Assembly: GCF_004295585.1 (NCBI RefSeq)
Contig: NZ_AP019400.1
Coordinates: forward strand, 2,199,501 to 2,263,500
From: Cohnella abietis
Lineage (GTDB): Bacteria; Bacillota; Bacilli; Paenibacillales; Paenibacillaceae
Direction of reading: 5' to 3'
Length of the DNA: 64,000 bases
The position numbers and the translations under genes were made by a program. Each line of letters opens with the position of its first letter. Positions within the stretch are counted from its first letter, which is position 1. The notes beneath the pieces were generated by a model. The model was not told where the DNA came from. It did not search any database and saw nothing but the letters and a program-made list of their open reading frames with translations. Below are positions 7,105-16,600 of this stretch, piece after piece.

Positions 7105-7178
7105 TGGAGCGGGTGAAGGGAATCGAACCCTCGCCTCAAGCTTGGGAAGCTGGCGTTCTGCCACTGAACTACACCCGC
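7105..7178 (-). tRNA. tRNA-Gly, anticodon CCC
   Basis: On the reverse strand 74 bases fold as a full cloverleaf: acceptor GCGGGTG/CACCCGC, D stem GTTC/GAAC, T stem GAGGG/CCCTT with loop TTCGATT, and an encoded CCA. The seven-base anticodon loop TTCCCAA puts CCC at positions 34-36, reading GGG. The anticodon stem CCAGC/GCTTG has a C28-U42 mismatch. The 3' end faces the prophage, so the gene is the likely integration site and its 3' part may be phage-derived. Confidence 0.93.
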
Positions 7179-7199
7179 ATGTTGTTTACAGCAAGCAAT

Positions 7200-7229
7200 A
7201 TCATAGCACAATCATATTCTTAAAATCAA
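7200..7229 (-). promoter_or_regulatory. Promoter of tRNA-Gly (reverse strand)
   Basis: On the reverse strand TTGATT (7224-7229), 18 bases and TATGAT (7200-7205) lie 21 bases before the 5' end of the tRNA. The rest of 7230-7340 shows no gene. Confidence 0.6.
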
Positions 7230-7356
7230 CCAAATAATTGAAGAAATTGATCAAGTATGAAATGAAAAAAGGCTCAGCATTCATTCAATCTCAGAGGATA
7301 CTGGCTCGTCTTGGAAAAACACTGTCCTTCCTTTTTATTTTGCTTACCGTTCGTGA

Positions 7357-7362
7357 TATAAT
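7357..7362 (+). promoter_or_regulatory. Candidate -10 box before the gene at 7458
   Basis: A perfect TATAAT lies 95 bases before the start of the unknown gene. The -35 region (TTTATT around 7334) is weak, so the promoter is tentative. Confidence 0.35.
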
Positions 7363-7457
7363 GCGATAGAACTGAACCTGCTGCTTAAGGCTGATCTTAC
7401 AATTAGGAAGGTTGATCCACGCGCTTAATTCGGTTCACTTTGGAAGGGGAATACTCC

Positions 7458-8384
7458 ATGACGGAACGGACGAAAGACAACTTGGTGCTATTTCCGAAAA
7501 CATTGGATTATTATCAAATACAATTGACAAAGCTGTTGGAGACAGAAGGTTACGGCGATGCCAAAGCGCTATTGATGTTTCTTCTTCAATGTCACGGAGA
7601 AGCTGATCGACATCATACAGAGTGGCAAGCGTTGCTTGGTTGGCTTGAGGCTGCCTTCCCAGAAGCTCTAAGTGGCTCCGAGTCCGGAGCTTATTATAGT
7701 GCGGATGAAGATGAGGAGCAGGACGAAGAGGAATTATATAGACGTCATATTACAGACCGTTCCGAGGCAGATGCTGAATATATCCCACAGCTTTTAGCTT
7801 CGTTATATAACGGGAATGATCCTGAGCAGCGGATGTTAGTATTAGGGCAATTGATGCATGTCAATCATCCTGATATTGAGTTATCCTTGAGGCAATGGCT
7901 TACTCGTGAGGAATATATTCCTCAATTGCAGTTTCGAGCATTACAAGCCTTGCGGAAGCAGGGGGCGACGGGCTCTGTTTCTTTCTGGCGAGACGGTGAA
8001 AGCTTGACCGTTGAAGCAGGAGATACTCCGATAACATTCGATGAGTATCCTAAAGGTATTCATCAGGTTTTGGATCGGGTCCATCAAACAGCTGAGGTCT
8101 CTGACCCTACTCTTTCTTATTTTGCAGATGAAATGTGGAAAGAATGTGTTGAGGTAGCTTATGGGACCCCGATTTACAGAAGTATGATAGAAGATGAGGA
8201 TAGTGCTTCAGATCTTTGGGGGGCGGCTCTGCACCAGTTAATTATGGAAAAGCTGCATGGCAAACACGGCGACGAGTGGATAAGGGAGCAGTATGGGATA
8301 ACGGGTGAACTGCGTTTTCGTTATGAGCAGGCGCTTCGCTGGCTGCGACAATATTCCATGGAACCACGTTCGTCACTCCAATAA
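7458..8384 (+). CDS. Unknown acidic helical-repeat protein upstream of tig
   Basis: 308 residues from ATG 7458, with GGAAGGGGAA before it (an in-frame ATG at 7440 is too close to any ribosome binding site). The protein is acidic, with a low-complexity stretch (ADEDEEQDEEELYRRH) near residue 90. The rest is helical and reminiscent of HEAT or TPR packing (QRMLVLGQLMHVNHPDIELS, LQFRALQALRKQGAT). It has no signal peptide. B. subtilis has a TPR gene (ysoA) at the same place before tig, so it may be a distant positional counterpart. Function is not known; a role in protein folding or turnover is only suggested by its neighbours. Confidence 0.75.
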   Translation: MTERTKDNLVLFPKTLDYYQIQLTKLLETEGYGDAKALLMFLLQCHGEADRHHTEWQALLGWLEAAFPEALSGSESGAYYSADEDEEQDEEELYRRHITDRSEADAEYIPQLLASLYNGNDPEQRMLVLGQLMHVNHPDIELSLRQWLTREEYIPQLQFRALQALRKQGATGSVSFWRDGESLTVEAGDTPITFDEYPKGIHQVLDRVHQTAEVSDPTLSYFADEMWKECVEVAYGTPIYRSMIEDEDSASDLWGAALHQLIMEKLHGKHGDEWIREQYGITGELRFRYEQALRWLRQYSMEPRSSLQ

Positions 8385-8397
8385 TAGAAGTTACGCC

Positions 8398-8426
8398 TTG
8401 AATGGTGCACCATGTTGTTCTATAAT
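8398..8426 (+). promoter_or_regulatory. Sigma-A promoter of tig
   Basis: TTGAAT (8398-8403), a 17-base spacer and TATAAT (8421-8426), 63 bases before the tig start. Confidence 0.75.
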
Positions 8427-8488
8427 AGAGTGGTTTATGTGAATGGCCGCATTGAAGCGGCAAGATGTTACGGAGGGGAAAGCATAAA

Positions 8489-9778
8489 ATGACAGCAAAT
8501 TGGGAAAAGATAGAGAAGAACGTCGGGGTTCTTGAGGTTGAAGTGGATGCAGAGCAGGTTGCTGTAGCATTAGACAAAGCATTTCGCAAAGTTGTTCAGA
8601 AGGTAAACGTACCAGGATTCCGTAAAGGAAAAGTGCCGCGCGGCATTTTTGAAGCTCGTTTCGGAATTGAGAGCCTCTATCAAGATGCAATCGATATTCT
8701 TCTTCCAGAAGCGTATACGAAAGCAATCGACGAAGCGGGCATTGAGCCAATTGATCGTCCAGATGTGGATGTTGAACAATTCGGTAAAGGTCAATCGTTC
8801 AAATTCAAGGCTAAAGTAACAGTTAAGCCTGAAGTTAAGCTCGGAGATTATAAGGGCTTGGTTGTTCCTGTTGAAAATGCAGAAGTTACAGACGAGGAAG
8901 TTGCTGCTGAATTAGAGCGTCTGCAACAACGTCACGCGGAATTGGTTGTTATTGATGAAGGTCCTGCTCAATTGGGCGACCACACATCAATCGATTTCGA
9001 AGGCTTCTTGGACGGCGTGCCTTTCGAGGGTGGCAAGGGTGATAACTATGCGCTTGAGCTCGGATCCGGTTCTTTCATTCCTGGATTTGAAGAGCAAGTT
9101 GTAGGCTTGAACATTGCTGAGGAAAAAGACATCAATGTTACTTTCCCAGAAAACTACCAAGCAGAAAATCTTGCTGGTAAAGCAGTCATTTTCAAAGTGA
9201 AGTTGCACGAAATTAAACGTAAAAATCTGCCTGCCCTTGACGATGAATTTGCTAAAGATGTTAGTGAATTCGATACATTGGACGAATATAAAGCAGATTT
9301 GTCGAGCAAGCTGAAAGAACGCAAAGTTAAGGATGCTGAACTCACTCGTGAGACAGCTATCGTTGATAAAGCTACTGAAGCTGCTGAGCTTGAAGTCCCT
9401 CAAGTATTGGTTGATTCCGAAATAACACATATGATGAAGGATTTCGAAAACCGCCTTCGCCAGCAAGGTATGAACCTTGAGCTGTATTTCCAATTCAGCG
9501 GTCAGGATGAAGCTGCATTGAAAGGACAGATGCAAGGGGATGCTGAAAAACGCGTTCGTAATAACCTAGTTCTTGAGGAAATAGCGAAGGCTGAGAACCT
9601 TGATGTATCTGAAGCAGATATCGAAGAGGAGCTTGAGAACCTGTCTAAGCTGTACAGCCGTCCAGCAGACGAGCTTCGCAAAATCTTTGCAGATAACGGC
9701 TATTTGGACAACATGGGCGCGGATCTGAAGGTTCGTAAAGCTGTTAAGTTTATCGTTGATAGCAGCCTAACTGCTTAA
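8489..9778 (+). CDS. tig: Trigger factor, ribosome-associated chaperone and prolyl isomerase
   Basis: 429 residues from ATG 8489, with GGAGGGG upstream; this is the family length. The ribosome-binding domain carries the signature VPGFRKGKVPRGIFEARFG (about residues 37-55). The central FKBP-like PPIase domain (about 150-235) includes DHTSIDFEGFLDGVPFEGG and a LGSGSFIPGFEEQVVG segment. The rest is the helical chaperone domain. It binds near the tunnel exit on L23 and shields nascent chains. It has its own promoter and a strong terminator, so it is monocistronic and separate from clpPX, as in B. subtilis. Confidence 0.97.
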   Translation: MTANWEKIEKNVGVLEVEVDAEQVAVALDKAFRKVVQKVNVPGFRKGKVPRGIFEARFGIESLYQDAIDILLPEAYTKAIDEAGIEPIDRPDVDVEQFGKGQSFKFKAKVTVKPEVKLGDYKGLVVPVENAEVTDEEVAAELERLQQRHAELVVIDEGPAQLGDHTSIDFEGFLDGVPFEGGKGDNYALELGSGSFIPGFEEQVVGLNIAEEKDINVTFPENYQAENLAGKAVIFKVKLHEIKRKNLPALDDEFAKDVSEFDTLDEYKADLSSKLKERKVKDAELTRETAIVDKATEAAELEVPQVLVDSEITHMMKDFENRLRQQGMNLELYFQFSGQDEAALKGQMQGDAEKRVRNNLVLEEIAKAENLDVSEADIEEELENLSKLYSRPADELRKIFADNGYLDNMGADLKVRKAVKFIVDSSLTA

Positions 9779-9792
9779 TTAAACACCTTAGG

Positions 9793-9825
9793 ATAAGGCA
9801 CGTGTAACCCGCGTGCCTTATTTTT
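9793..9825 (+). terminator. Rho-independent terminator of tig
   Basis: ATAAGGCACG (9793-9802) pairs fully with CGTGCCTTAT (9812-9821), followed by TTTT. Confidence 0.9.
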
Positions 9826-9890
9826 CACCCCGAATACATAATCGCTACATCGTACAAGGGCTAGCGTTCGCCTGAGCGGAACTCGTCAAC

Positions 9891-9919
9891 ATGACATTCC
9901 GATTTGAACGTGTTAAAAT
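9891..9919 (+). promoter_or_regulatory. Sigma-A promoter of clpP
   Basis: ATGACA (9891-9896), a 17-base spacer and TAAAAT (9914-9919), 42 bases before clpP. Two TTTGAA half-like motifs surround it, but no full CtsR operator (GGTCAAA repeats) is seen. Confidence 0.68.
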
Positions 9920-9961
9920 ATTACCGAGATTTGAAGTCCAATTGGAAAAGGGGTTGGTAAC

Positions 9962-10564
9962 ATGTTAGTACCTATGGTCGTCGAGCAAACGAATCGCGGA
10001 GAGCGGTCGTACGACATCTTTTCAAGGCTCTTGAAGGACCGGATTATTTTTCTCGGAAGCGCGATTGACGACGATGTCGCCAATCTTATTATCGCTCAAC
10101 TGCTTTTCTTGGCAGCAGAGGATCCAGAGAAGGACATCCATCTTTACATTAACTCCCCAGGCGGCTCGGTAACGGCCGGTATGGGAATATTCGATACGAT
10201 GCAATTTATCAAACCAGATGTCTCGACTATTTGCGTTGGTATGGCTGCTAGCATGGGCTCCTTGCTCCTCACTGCAGGTGCTCCAGGCAAACGGTTCGCA
10301 TTGCCAAACAGCGAAATCATGATTCATCAGCCGCTTGGCGGGGTAAGAGGTCAGGCGTCGGATATTAAGATTCATGCCGAATGGATTATTAAGACCAAAC
10401 AGAAGCTGAATCAAATCTACGTTGATCGCACTGGTCAGTCCTACGAGAAAATCGAACGGGATACTGATCGCGACAATTTCATGAGTGCCGATGAAGCCAT
10501 GCAATATGGTTTGGTTGATAAAGTGATAACTGCACCGATCGCGACTGACGCTCCGAAAGCTTAA
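9962..10564 (+). CDS. clpP: ATP-dependent Clp protease proteolytic subunit ClpP
   Basis: 200 residues with the complete serine protease triad: Ser97 in [13 protein letters not shown], His122 in [10 protein letters not shown] and Asp171 in the ERDTDRDNF segment. The oxyanion-side motif [11 protein letters not shown] is intact. It forms the two-ring tetradecamer that degrades substrates fed by ClpX or ClpC. ATG 9962 has an AAAAGGGG ribosome binding site. It is followed 57 bases later by clpX; in B. subtilis clpP is unlinked to clpX, so the close pairing resembles other Firmicutes and Gram-negatives. Very secure. Confidence 0.98.
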   Translation: MLVPMVVEQTNRGERSYDIFSRLLKDRIIFLGSAIDDDVANLIIAQLLFLAAEDPEKDIHLYINSPGGSVTAGMGIFDTMQFIKPDVSTICVGMAASMGSLLLTAGAPGKRFALPNSEIMIHQPLGGVRGQASDIKIHAEWIIKTKQKLNQIYVDRTGQSYEKIERDTDRDNFMSADEAMQYGLVDKVITAPIATDAPKA

Positions 10565-10621
10565 CAACATCTGAGTCATGCGCAATAGAAAGAAAGAAGC
10601 GGTTTATTAAGGAGGGTTTAC

Positions 10622-11878
10622 ATGTTTAAATTCAGCGATGAAAAAGGTCAGTTAAAATGCTCGTTTTGCGGCAAATCGCAGGATCAGGTTCGAAAGCTGG
10701 TTGCCGGTCCTGGCGTCTATATATGTGATGAGTGTATTGAGCTTTGCACGGAAATCGTAGAGGAAGAGCTCGGTCATGAAGAAGAGCTCGATATGAAGGA
10801 TATTCCGAAGCCGAAGGATATTCGCAATATTCTCGATCAATACGTTATTGGTCAAGAGCAAGCGAAGAAGTCTTTGTCGGTTGCGGTATACAATCACTAC
10901 AAACGGATTAATTCTCAAGCTAAGATCGAGGATGTTGAGCTTCAGAAGAGCAATATTATGCTTGTAGGACCAACAGGTTCAGGTAAAACCTTGCTTGCAC
11001 AAACGATGGCCAAAATTCTAAACGTGCCTTTCGCGATTGCAGATGCCACTTCATTAACCGAAGCGGGTTATGTTGGTGAAGACGTTGAGAACATTTTGTT
11101 AAAGCTCATTCAAGCGGCTGATTATGATGTTGAGAAAGCCGAGCGCGGCATTATTTATATCGATGAAATCGATAAAGTAGCCCGTAAATCCGAGAACCCT
11201 TCGATTACGCGTGATGTCTCTGGTGAAGGCGTTCAACAAGCATTGCTGAAAATTCTTGAAGGTACTGTTGCTTCTGTTCCTCCGCAAGGCGGACGCAAGC
11301 ATCCTCATCAGGAATTCATTCAGATCGACACAACGAACATCCTATTCATATGCGGTGGGGCTTTTGACGGTTTGGAACAGCTTATTAAACGTCGTATCGG
11401 CAAGAAGGTTATCGGCTTCAGCTCCGCTCTTGAGGGAGCGAAGGATATGAAGCCAGGTGAGTACCTGTCTCTTGCACAACCGGAGGATCTGCTTAAATTT
11501 GGTTTGATTCCTGAGTTTGTTGGCCGGTTGCCCGTTATATCGACACTTGAGCCTCTTGATGAGCTTGCTCTTGTCCGTATCTTGTCAGAACCGAAGAACG
11601 CATTGGTGAAGCAGTATCAGAAGCTGCTTGAAATGGACAATGTTAAGCTCGAGTTCGACGACGGTGCGCTTGAGGAAATCGCTCGCGAAGCGATCAAGCG
11701 TAACACGGGAGCCCGGGGATTACGTGCTATCATCGAGGGCATTATGCTTGAAGTGATGTACGAGGTGCCTTCACGTGACGATGTTGTTACATGTCTGGTT
11801 ACTGAGAAGGTCATTAGGGATAAAGTAGCACCAGAGCTAACGACCAAAAAAGGTAAGAAAAAAGAAGAGAGCGCGTAA
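10622..11878 (+). CDS. clpX: ClpX, AAA+ unfoldase subunit of ClpXP
   Basis: 418 residues. The N-terminal zinc-binding domain has Cys13, Cys16, Cys35 and Cys38. The AAA+ core has Walker A GPTGSGKT (116-123), Walker [10 protein letters not shown], the pore loop GYVGEDVEN and sensor motifs near the TGARGLRAI stretch. An LGF/IGF-type ClpP contact loop is present as IGFSS. Hexameric ClpX recognises and unfolds tagged substrates for ClpP. The ATG at 10622 follows AAGGAGG at ideal spacing. The C-terminus is lysine-rich ([12 protein letters not shown]), common in this group. Confidence 0.98.
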   Translation: MFKFSDEKGQLKCSFCGKSQDQVRKLVAGPGVYICDECIELCTEIVEEELGHEEELDMKDIPKPKDIRNILDQYVIGQEQAKKSLSVAVYNHYKRINSQAKIEDVELQKSNIMLVGPTGSGKTLLAQTMAKILNVPFAIADATSLTEAGYVGEDVENILLKLIQAADYDVEKAERGIIYIDEIDKVARKSENPSITRDVSGEGVQQALLKILEGTVASVPPQGGRKHPHQEFIQIDTTNILFICGGAFDGLEQLIKRRIGKKVIGFSSALEGAKDMKPGEYLSLAQPEDLLKFGLIPEFVGRLPVISTLEPLDELALVRILSEPKNALVKQYQKLLEMDNVKLEFDDGALEEIAREAIKRNTGARGLRAIIEGIMLEVMYEVPSRDDVVTCLVTEKVIRDKVAPELTTKKGKKKEESA

Positions 11879-11997
11879 CGGGAGCAGGACGAAAGCCGCC
11901 ATCTAGGCCTTTCGGCCGTGCGGAGTTCGCCTAGAATGCCGGTTCCACCCTGCCTAGATGCGGGGTGGACTTTGGCTTATACAGGGGAGAAACCATT
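11879..11997 (+). other. Intergenic leader with inverted repeats between clpX and ispG
   Basis: ATCTAGGC (11901-11908) can pair with GCCTAGAT (11952-11959). GGCC-TTTC-GGCC forms a tight hairpin at 11907-11917, and CCACCC (11945-11950) can pair with GGGGTGG (11962-11968). GCCTAGA occurs twice, so alternative pairings with the 5' arm are possible. No T run follows, so it is not a simple terminator. It might regulate read-through into ispG. Confidence 0.35.
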
Positions 11998-13098
11998 ATG
12001 TTCAGACGTACGGATACAGTAGCCGTTCAGGTCGGGAATTTAACGATCGGCGGGAACAACCAAGTGATTCTTCAAAGCATGTGTACAACGAAAACAGCTG
12101 ATGTCGCCGCCACTGTCGCTGAAATTAAACGACTTGAAGAAGCGGGATGCCAGCTTGTTCGTGTGACGGTAAATAATAAAGAAGCCGCGGAAGCTATTAA
12201 AGAGATTAAGCGGCAGATCAGTATCCCACTTGTCGCAGATATCCATTTCGACTACCGACTTGCATTACTCGCTATCGAGAATGGCATAGATAAGGTTCGT
12301 ATCAACCCAGGTAACATAGGTCGTCGTGAGAAGGTCGAAGCTGTTGTTAAAGCCTGTAAGGAAAAGAAAATTCCGATTCGGATAGGTGTCAACGCTGGTT
12401 CTTTAGAAAACCATTTACTTGAGAAGTACGGTTATCCTACGGCTGAAGCTATGGTAGAAAGCGCGTTATTTCATATCGGCATTCTAGAAGAGCTAGATTT
12501 CCATGATATTATCGTATCTCTTAAAGCATCCGATGTTCCAATGGCTATTGAGGCTTACACGAAAGCCGCCGAGGTTATTCGTTATCCGTTACATCTAGGT
12601 ATAACAGAGGCAGGAACGTTGTTCTCCGGTACTATAAAAAGCTCTGCTGGTCTCGGTGTATTGCTTAACCACGGAATTGGTAACACAATGCGAATTTCCC
12701 TTAGTGCGGATCCTGTTGAAGAAATTAAGGTGGCCAGGGAAATGCTTAAGGTATTCGGTCTGATTACAGACGCTCCTACGCTCGTTTCCTGTCCGACCTG
12801 TGGTCGTTTGGATATCGATTTGTTCGCTGTTGCTAATGAAGTAGAAGAGTATTTGTCCAAGCTTAAGGTGCCTATTAAAGTATCTGTGCTTGGTTGTGCT
12901 GTTAACGGGCCTGGTGAAGCGCGCGAAGCCGATATCGGCATTGCAGGGGCTCGTGGAGAAGGTATGCTATTCCGTTACGGAGAAATGATTCGGAAAGTGC
13001 CTGAAGCGGAGCTTGTTTCTGAGCTGAAGAAGGAAATTGATCAGATTGTTGCATCCTATGCCGAGACTGGCGTTATCCCGGGGCGCAAACATGGATAA
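11998..13098 (+). CDS. ispG: (E)-4-hydroxy-3-methylbut-2-enyl-diphosphate synthase, MEP pathway
   Basis: 366 residues from ATG 11998 (GGGGAGA upstream; an earlier in-frame start lacks one). It converts MEcPP to HMBPP in the MEP isoprenoid pathway using a 4Fe-4S cluster. The cluster ligands are visible as Cys265 and Cys268 ([12 protein letters not shown]) and Cys300 with Glu307 (GCAVNGPGE). The TIM-barrel part includes [14 protein letters not shown] and [10 protein letters not shown]. The length is that of the two-domain bacterial form. Its stop overlaps the start of the next gene. Confidence 0.97.
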   Translation: MFRRTDTVAVQVGNLTIGGNNQVILQSMCTTKTADVAATVAEIKRLEEAGCQLVRVTVNNKEAAEAIKEIKRQISIPLVADIHFDYRLALLAIENGIDKVRINPGNIGRREKVEAVVKACKEKKIPIRIGVNAGSLENHLLEKYGYPTAEAMVESALFHIGILEELDFHDIIVSLKASDVPMAIEAYTKAAEVIRYPLHLGITEAGTLFSGTIKSSAGLGVLLNHGIGNTMRISLSADPVEEIKVAREMLKVFGLITDAPTLVSCPTCGRLDIDLFAVANEVEEYLSKLKVPIKVSVLGCAVNGPGEAREADIGIAGARGEGMLFRYGEMIRKVPEAELVSELKKEIDQIVASYAETGVIPGRKHG

Positions 13099-13576
13099 AA
13101 TAAAGAAGATAACCTTTGTGATCCTTGGTCTCGGTGCACTCGCTCTCTCCGCATGTGCAGCGAAAGAGACCGTTTCCCATACGGAGCACGCACCGAATGG
13201 CGATTTAAGGGAAGTAACCGCATCAACTGAGAAGCTACCTAACTTTTTAAATAATCAACAAAATGCAGTGCGGGTAGCTTATCAGGTGGCTGGAGTATTA
13301 GGGGACACCATGAAGTGGATCCCGTGCTACTGTGGCTGTGGGCAAAGTGCAGGACACAAGAGCAACTTAAATTGTTTCATCAATGAAATTCGAGAAGATG
13401 GCTCTATCGAGTGGGATGACCATGGAACAAGATGCGGTGTATGTGTGCAAACCGCGATGGAAACCGCCGAGTTAAAGCAGCAGGGAAAGTCTGACCTTGA
13501 AATACGCCAGTATATTGACAATAAGTATAGTAAAGGGTTTGCCAAACCGACGGATACGCCTATGCCTATCAGCTGA
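13091..13576 (+). CDS. PCYCGC-motif lipoprotein
   Basis: 161 residues from ATG 13091, overlapping the ispG stop by 8 bases. A type II signal peptide ends in the lipobox LALSAC, so the mature protein would be attached to the outer face of the membrane. The hallmark is [12 protein letters not shown] (about residues 77-88) followed by NCFINE and [10 protein letters not shown], giving at least six conserved cysteines, plus helix [20 protein letters not shown]. This is the PCYCGC family (Pfam PF13798), common in Bacillales. The cysteines suggest metal binding or redox work, but the function is not established. Translational coupling to an Fe-S enzyme gene may be chance. Confidence 0.85.
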   Translation: MDKIKKITFVILGLGALALSACAAKETVSHTEHAPNGDLREVTASTEKLPNFLNNQQNAVRVAYQVAGVLGDTMKWIPCYCGCGQSAGHKSNLNCFINEIREDGSIEWDDHGTRCGVCVQTAMETAELKQQGKSDLEIRQYIDNKYSKGFAKPTDTPMPIS

Positions 13577-13603
13577 TTTAAACGGAATGCGGGATGATGA
13601 ACA

Positions 13604-16600
13604 ATGGTTCGTATGAGTGACACGAGAGAGTTTAATATTAATAAACAATCGATTCAGGAGCTTTGCGGACCCGCTGCTTATATGAGAGGGGATGCATATT
13701 TCCGCTCTGGTCAAGTGCAAGCCATAAAGAGAGAAGCTGATGGCGCGGGTTATCGGGCCATTGTGAAGGGCTCTAGTCGCAATCGATACGAGGTTGAAGT
13801 TGCAATTAACGAAGATGGTGAAATTGGTGCATCATGCGAATGTGCAGACTATTCACCCTTGTCCTTCTGTAAGCATATCGCTGCCGTCCTGCTTTCACTG
13901 GCTGATGCAGTAGCAGAAGAGCCACCTGCTCAGGAGGAGGTCATTTCCGAAAAGGACACACACCTTACTAAGCAGGTTATTTTTTTGTTCGATCGGGCCT
14001 TAAGTCGTCAGGCCGAAGATTCGCTTAATGCTAGTGATGATGATTTTCTTGACACACAGTCACTTGAGGTGGAGTTTTCCTGTAAAATCGTCAAAAGCTT
14101 CTCTAGCAAGCCAATGTTCGCGGTCTCAATGAAAATAGGGCTTAGTCGGCTTTATATCGTCCAAAGAATTAAAGATTTTCTTAAGCATGTTGATGCAGGC
14201 ACCGCAATGGTGTTCGCAAAGCATTTCTCCTATGATCCGATGGAGCATGCATTTAAGGAATTTGATAATCGTTTTATTAAGCTTATGGTCGAAGCGATGC
14301 ATGCTGAGGAGATCTATAAGGATTTGTTCCATTCCTTCTCTTCTTACTCGCACAGAGAAGAGCGGATTCTAATGATACCTCCTGCGATTTGGGAGGAAAT
14401 GCTTCCGCTACTGGAGCACGTCAATATCAGCTTTGAAGATAAACATGTCGGCACCCACCGCATGGAGCTGATGGAAGGGACGCTTCCCATTTCCGTGCAG
14501 CTGAATAAGGCTGGGGGAGAGGGTTATCAGCTTGAAATCGAGGGGCTTAATCATTCGATTTTTATGGATAATTACGGGGTTGCCATTGTAAATGGACTTC
14601 TCTTTAAATCTGATCCCGAGCAGTTAAAGCGGATTTCCGAGCTGAAGAAAATGTTCCATTACGAAAAAAATACCCGTTTGCTCATAGCTCCTAATCAAAT
14701 AGAAGAGTTTATTGATCGGGTCGTCAGAGGTTTAAAACAGTTCGTTCATGTTGAGATCTCTCCACAAATCGCCGATCGCATCGTTAATCCACCGCTTAAC
14801 GCTCGCTTGCATTTAGATTTCGAGGACGAGCGGCTACTGGCAAGGCTCGAATATGTTTATGATGATATGATCATTACACCATTGCCGCAGAAGGCGATGA
14901 TGAATGCTCGCGAAGATGTCATTCTGATGAGGGATCTTGATCGAGAGAATCGAATTATGACGCTTATCGAGAGGTCCTACTTCAAGTTCAATGGGAAAGA
15001 TGTGTACTTGGATCAGGAGGACGACATTTACGATTTTCTCTATTCTATCTTGCCTCAATTGGGCGACGATGTAGAGGTTTATGCAACAAGCTCCGTGAAA
15101 AATGTCATGCGAACCGTCGACTACCAGCCTAAAGCTCGACTTGATGTTGATGTTGGGACTAATTGGCTGGAAGTGTCGTTTGACATGGAGGGGATGGACG
15201 AACAGGAAATTCAGAATCTCCTTCGTAATCTAGTTGAGAAGAAGAAATATTATCGCATGCCAACCGGAGAATTTCTTTCCCTAGAGCAGGAACGATTCAG
15301 AGAAATTAACCGTTTGTTTGAGGAGCTTGATCTGAGAAAGCCGGAGATGAATGGCAATCGCATCCGTATGCCGGCCGCTCGTGGATTCCAGCTTATGGAC
15401 CAGTTCAGCAAATCTTCAGGCGTGCAGCTAGGCAAAACATTGCGTAAGCTCTGGGATAATTTGCGGAATCCAGACAATCTTGATTTTGAGATGCCTACCG
15501 GCTTAGATCCGATTCTTCGCGATTACCAGAAGTATGGTTTCCAATGGCTAAAGACGTTGTCCTATTACCGTCTAGGCGGCATTCTGGCAGACGACATGGG
15601 TTTAGGTAAAACCATACAAAGTATTGCTTACATTGTGTCTGAGACGGCTAAGCCCCTTGAAGAGGGCAGCGTAGCTTCTCCTGTGCTTATCGTTTCTCCT
15701 GCCTCGCTTATCTATAACTGGGAGCGAGAGTGCAAGAGGTTCGCTCCAGAGCTTAGAACTGTAGTGGCAGCAGGGGATCGCCAGGAACGTAGCGAGCTCA
15801 TGTCCGATATGAAAGATGTGGACGTTTGGATTACCTCGTACCCGTTGTTGCGTAGAGATATTGAATGGTATGAAAAGCAAAATTTCAGTACTCTATTTCT
15901 CGATGAGGCACAGGCTATTAAGAATCATGCGTCCTTGACCTCTCATGCTGTTAGACGTTTGCAGGCTGGGCAACGCTTTGCCTTGACGGGGACTCCTATC
16001 GAAAATTCAATTGACGAGCTATGGTCGATTTTTGATGCGATTTTCCCAGGCTTATTCAGCGGCAAGAAATCGTTCTCGGATTTACCTCGAGAGAAGGTTG
16101 CCAGAATTGTGCGTCCTTTTATTCTTCGCAGGCTGAAGAGTGAAGTGCTCACGGAGCTGCCTGATAAAATCGAGAGCGTACAGCCTTCTGAGCTGTCCAC
16201 AGAACAGAAGCAGCTCTATCTCGCTTATTTGGAGAAGCTCCAGAACGATATTGTTCAGGATTTGGCTACGGAAGGCGGCTTCCAGAGAAATCGGATGAAA
16301 ATTTTGGCTGGTCTCACCCGGTTGCGGCAGCTGTGCTGTCACCCTGCGTTATTCGTCAGCGGATACGAGGGGACTTCCGGGAAGCTGGAGCAACTTCTTG
16401 AAATCATCGAGGAATGTCAGGGCAGTAACAAGCGGATGCTTATCTTTTCCCAGTTCACATCGATGCTGGACATTATCAGGAAAGAGCTTAACGGACGTGA
16501 TTTGCCGTACTTCTACTTGGATGGCTCAACACCTTCCGTTCAGCGCTTGGAAATGTGCGACGAGTTTAATGGAGGAGCGCGGGACATTTTTCTTATCTCT

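Noticed and set aside
8987..9535. Long reverse-strand open frame inside tig
   Set aside because: It is the antisense shadow of a certain gene, without promoter, ribosome binding site or plausible protein.
9840..9961. CtsR operator at clpP
   Set aside because: Two TTTGAA motifs are present, but not the GGTCAAA direct repeats with proper spacing.
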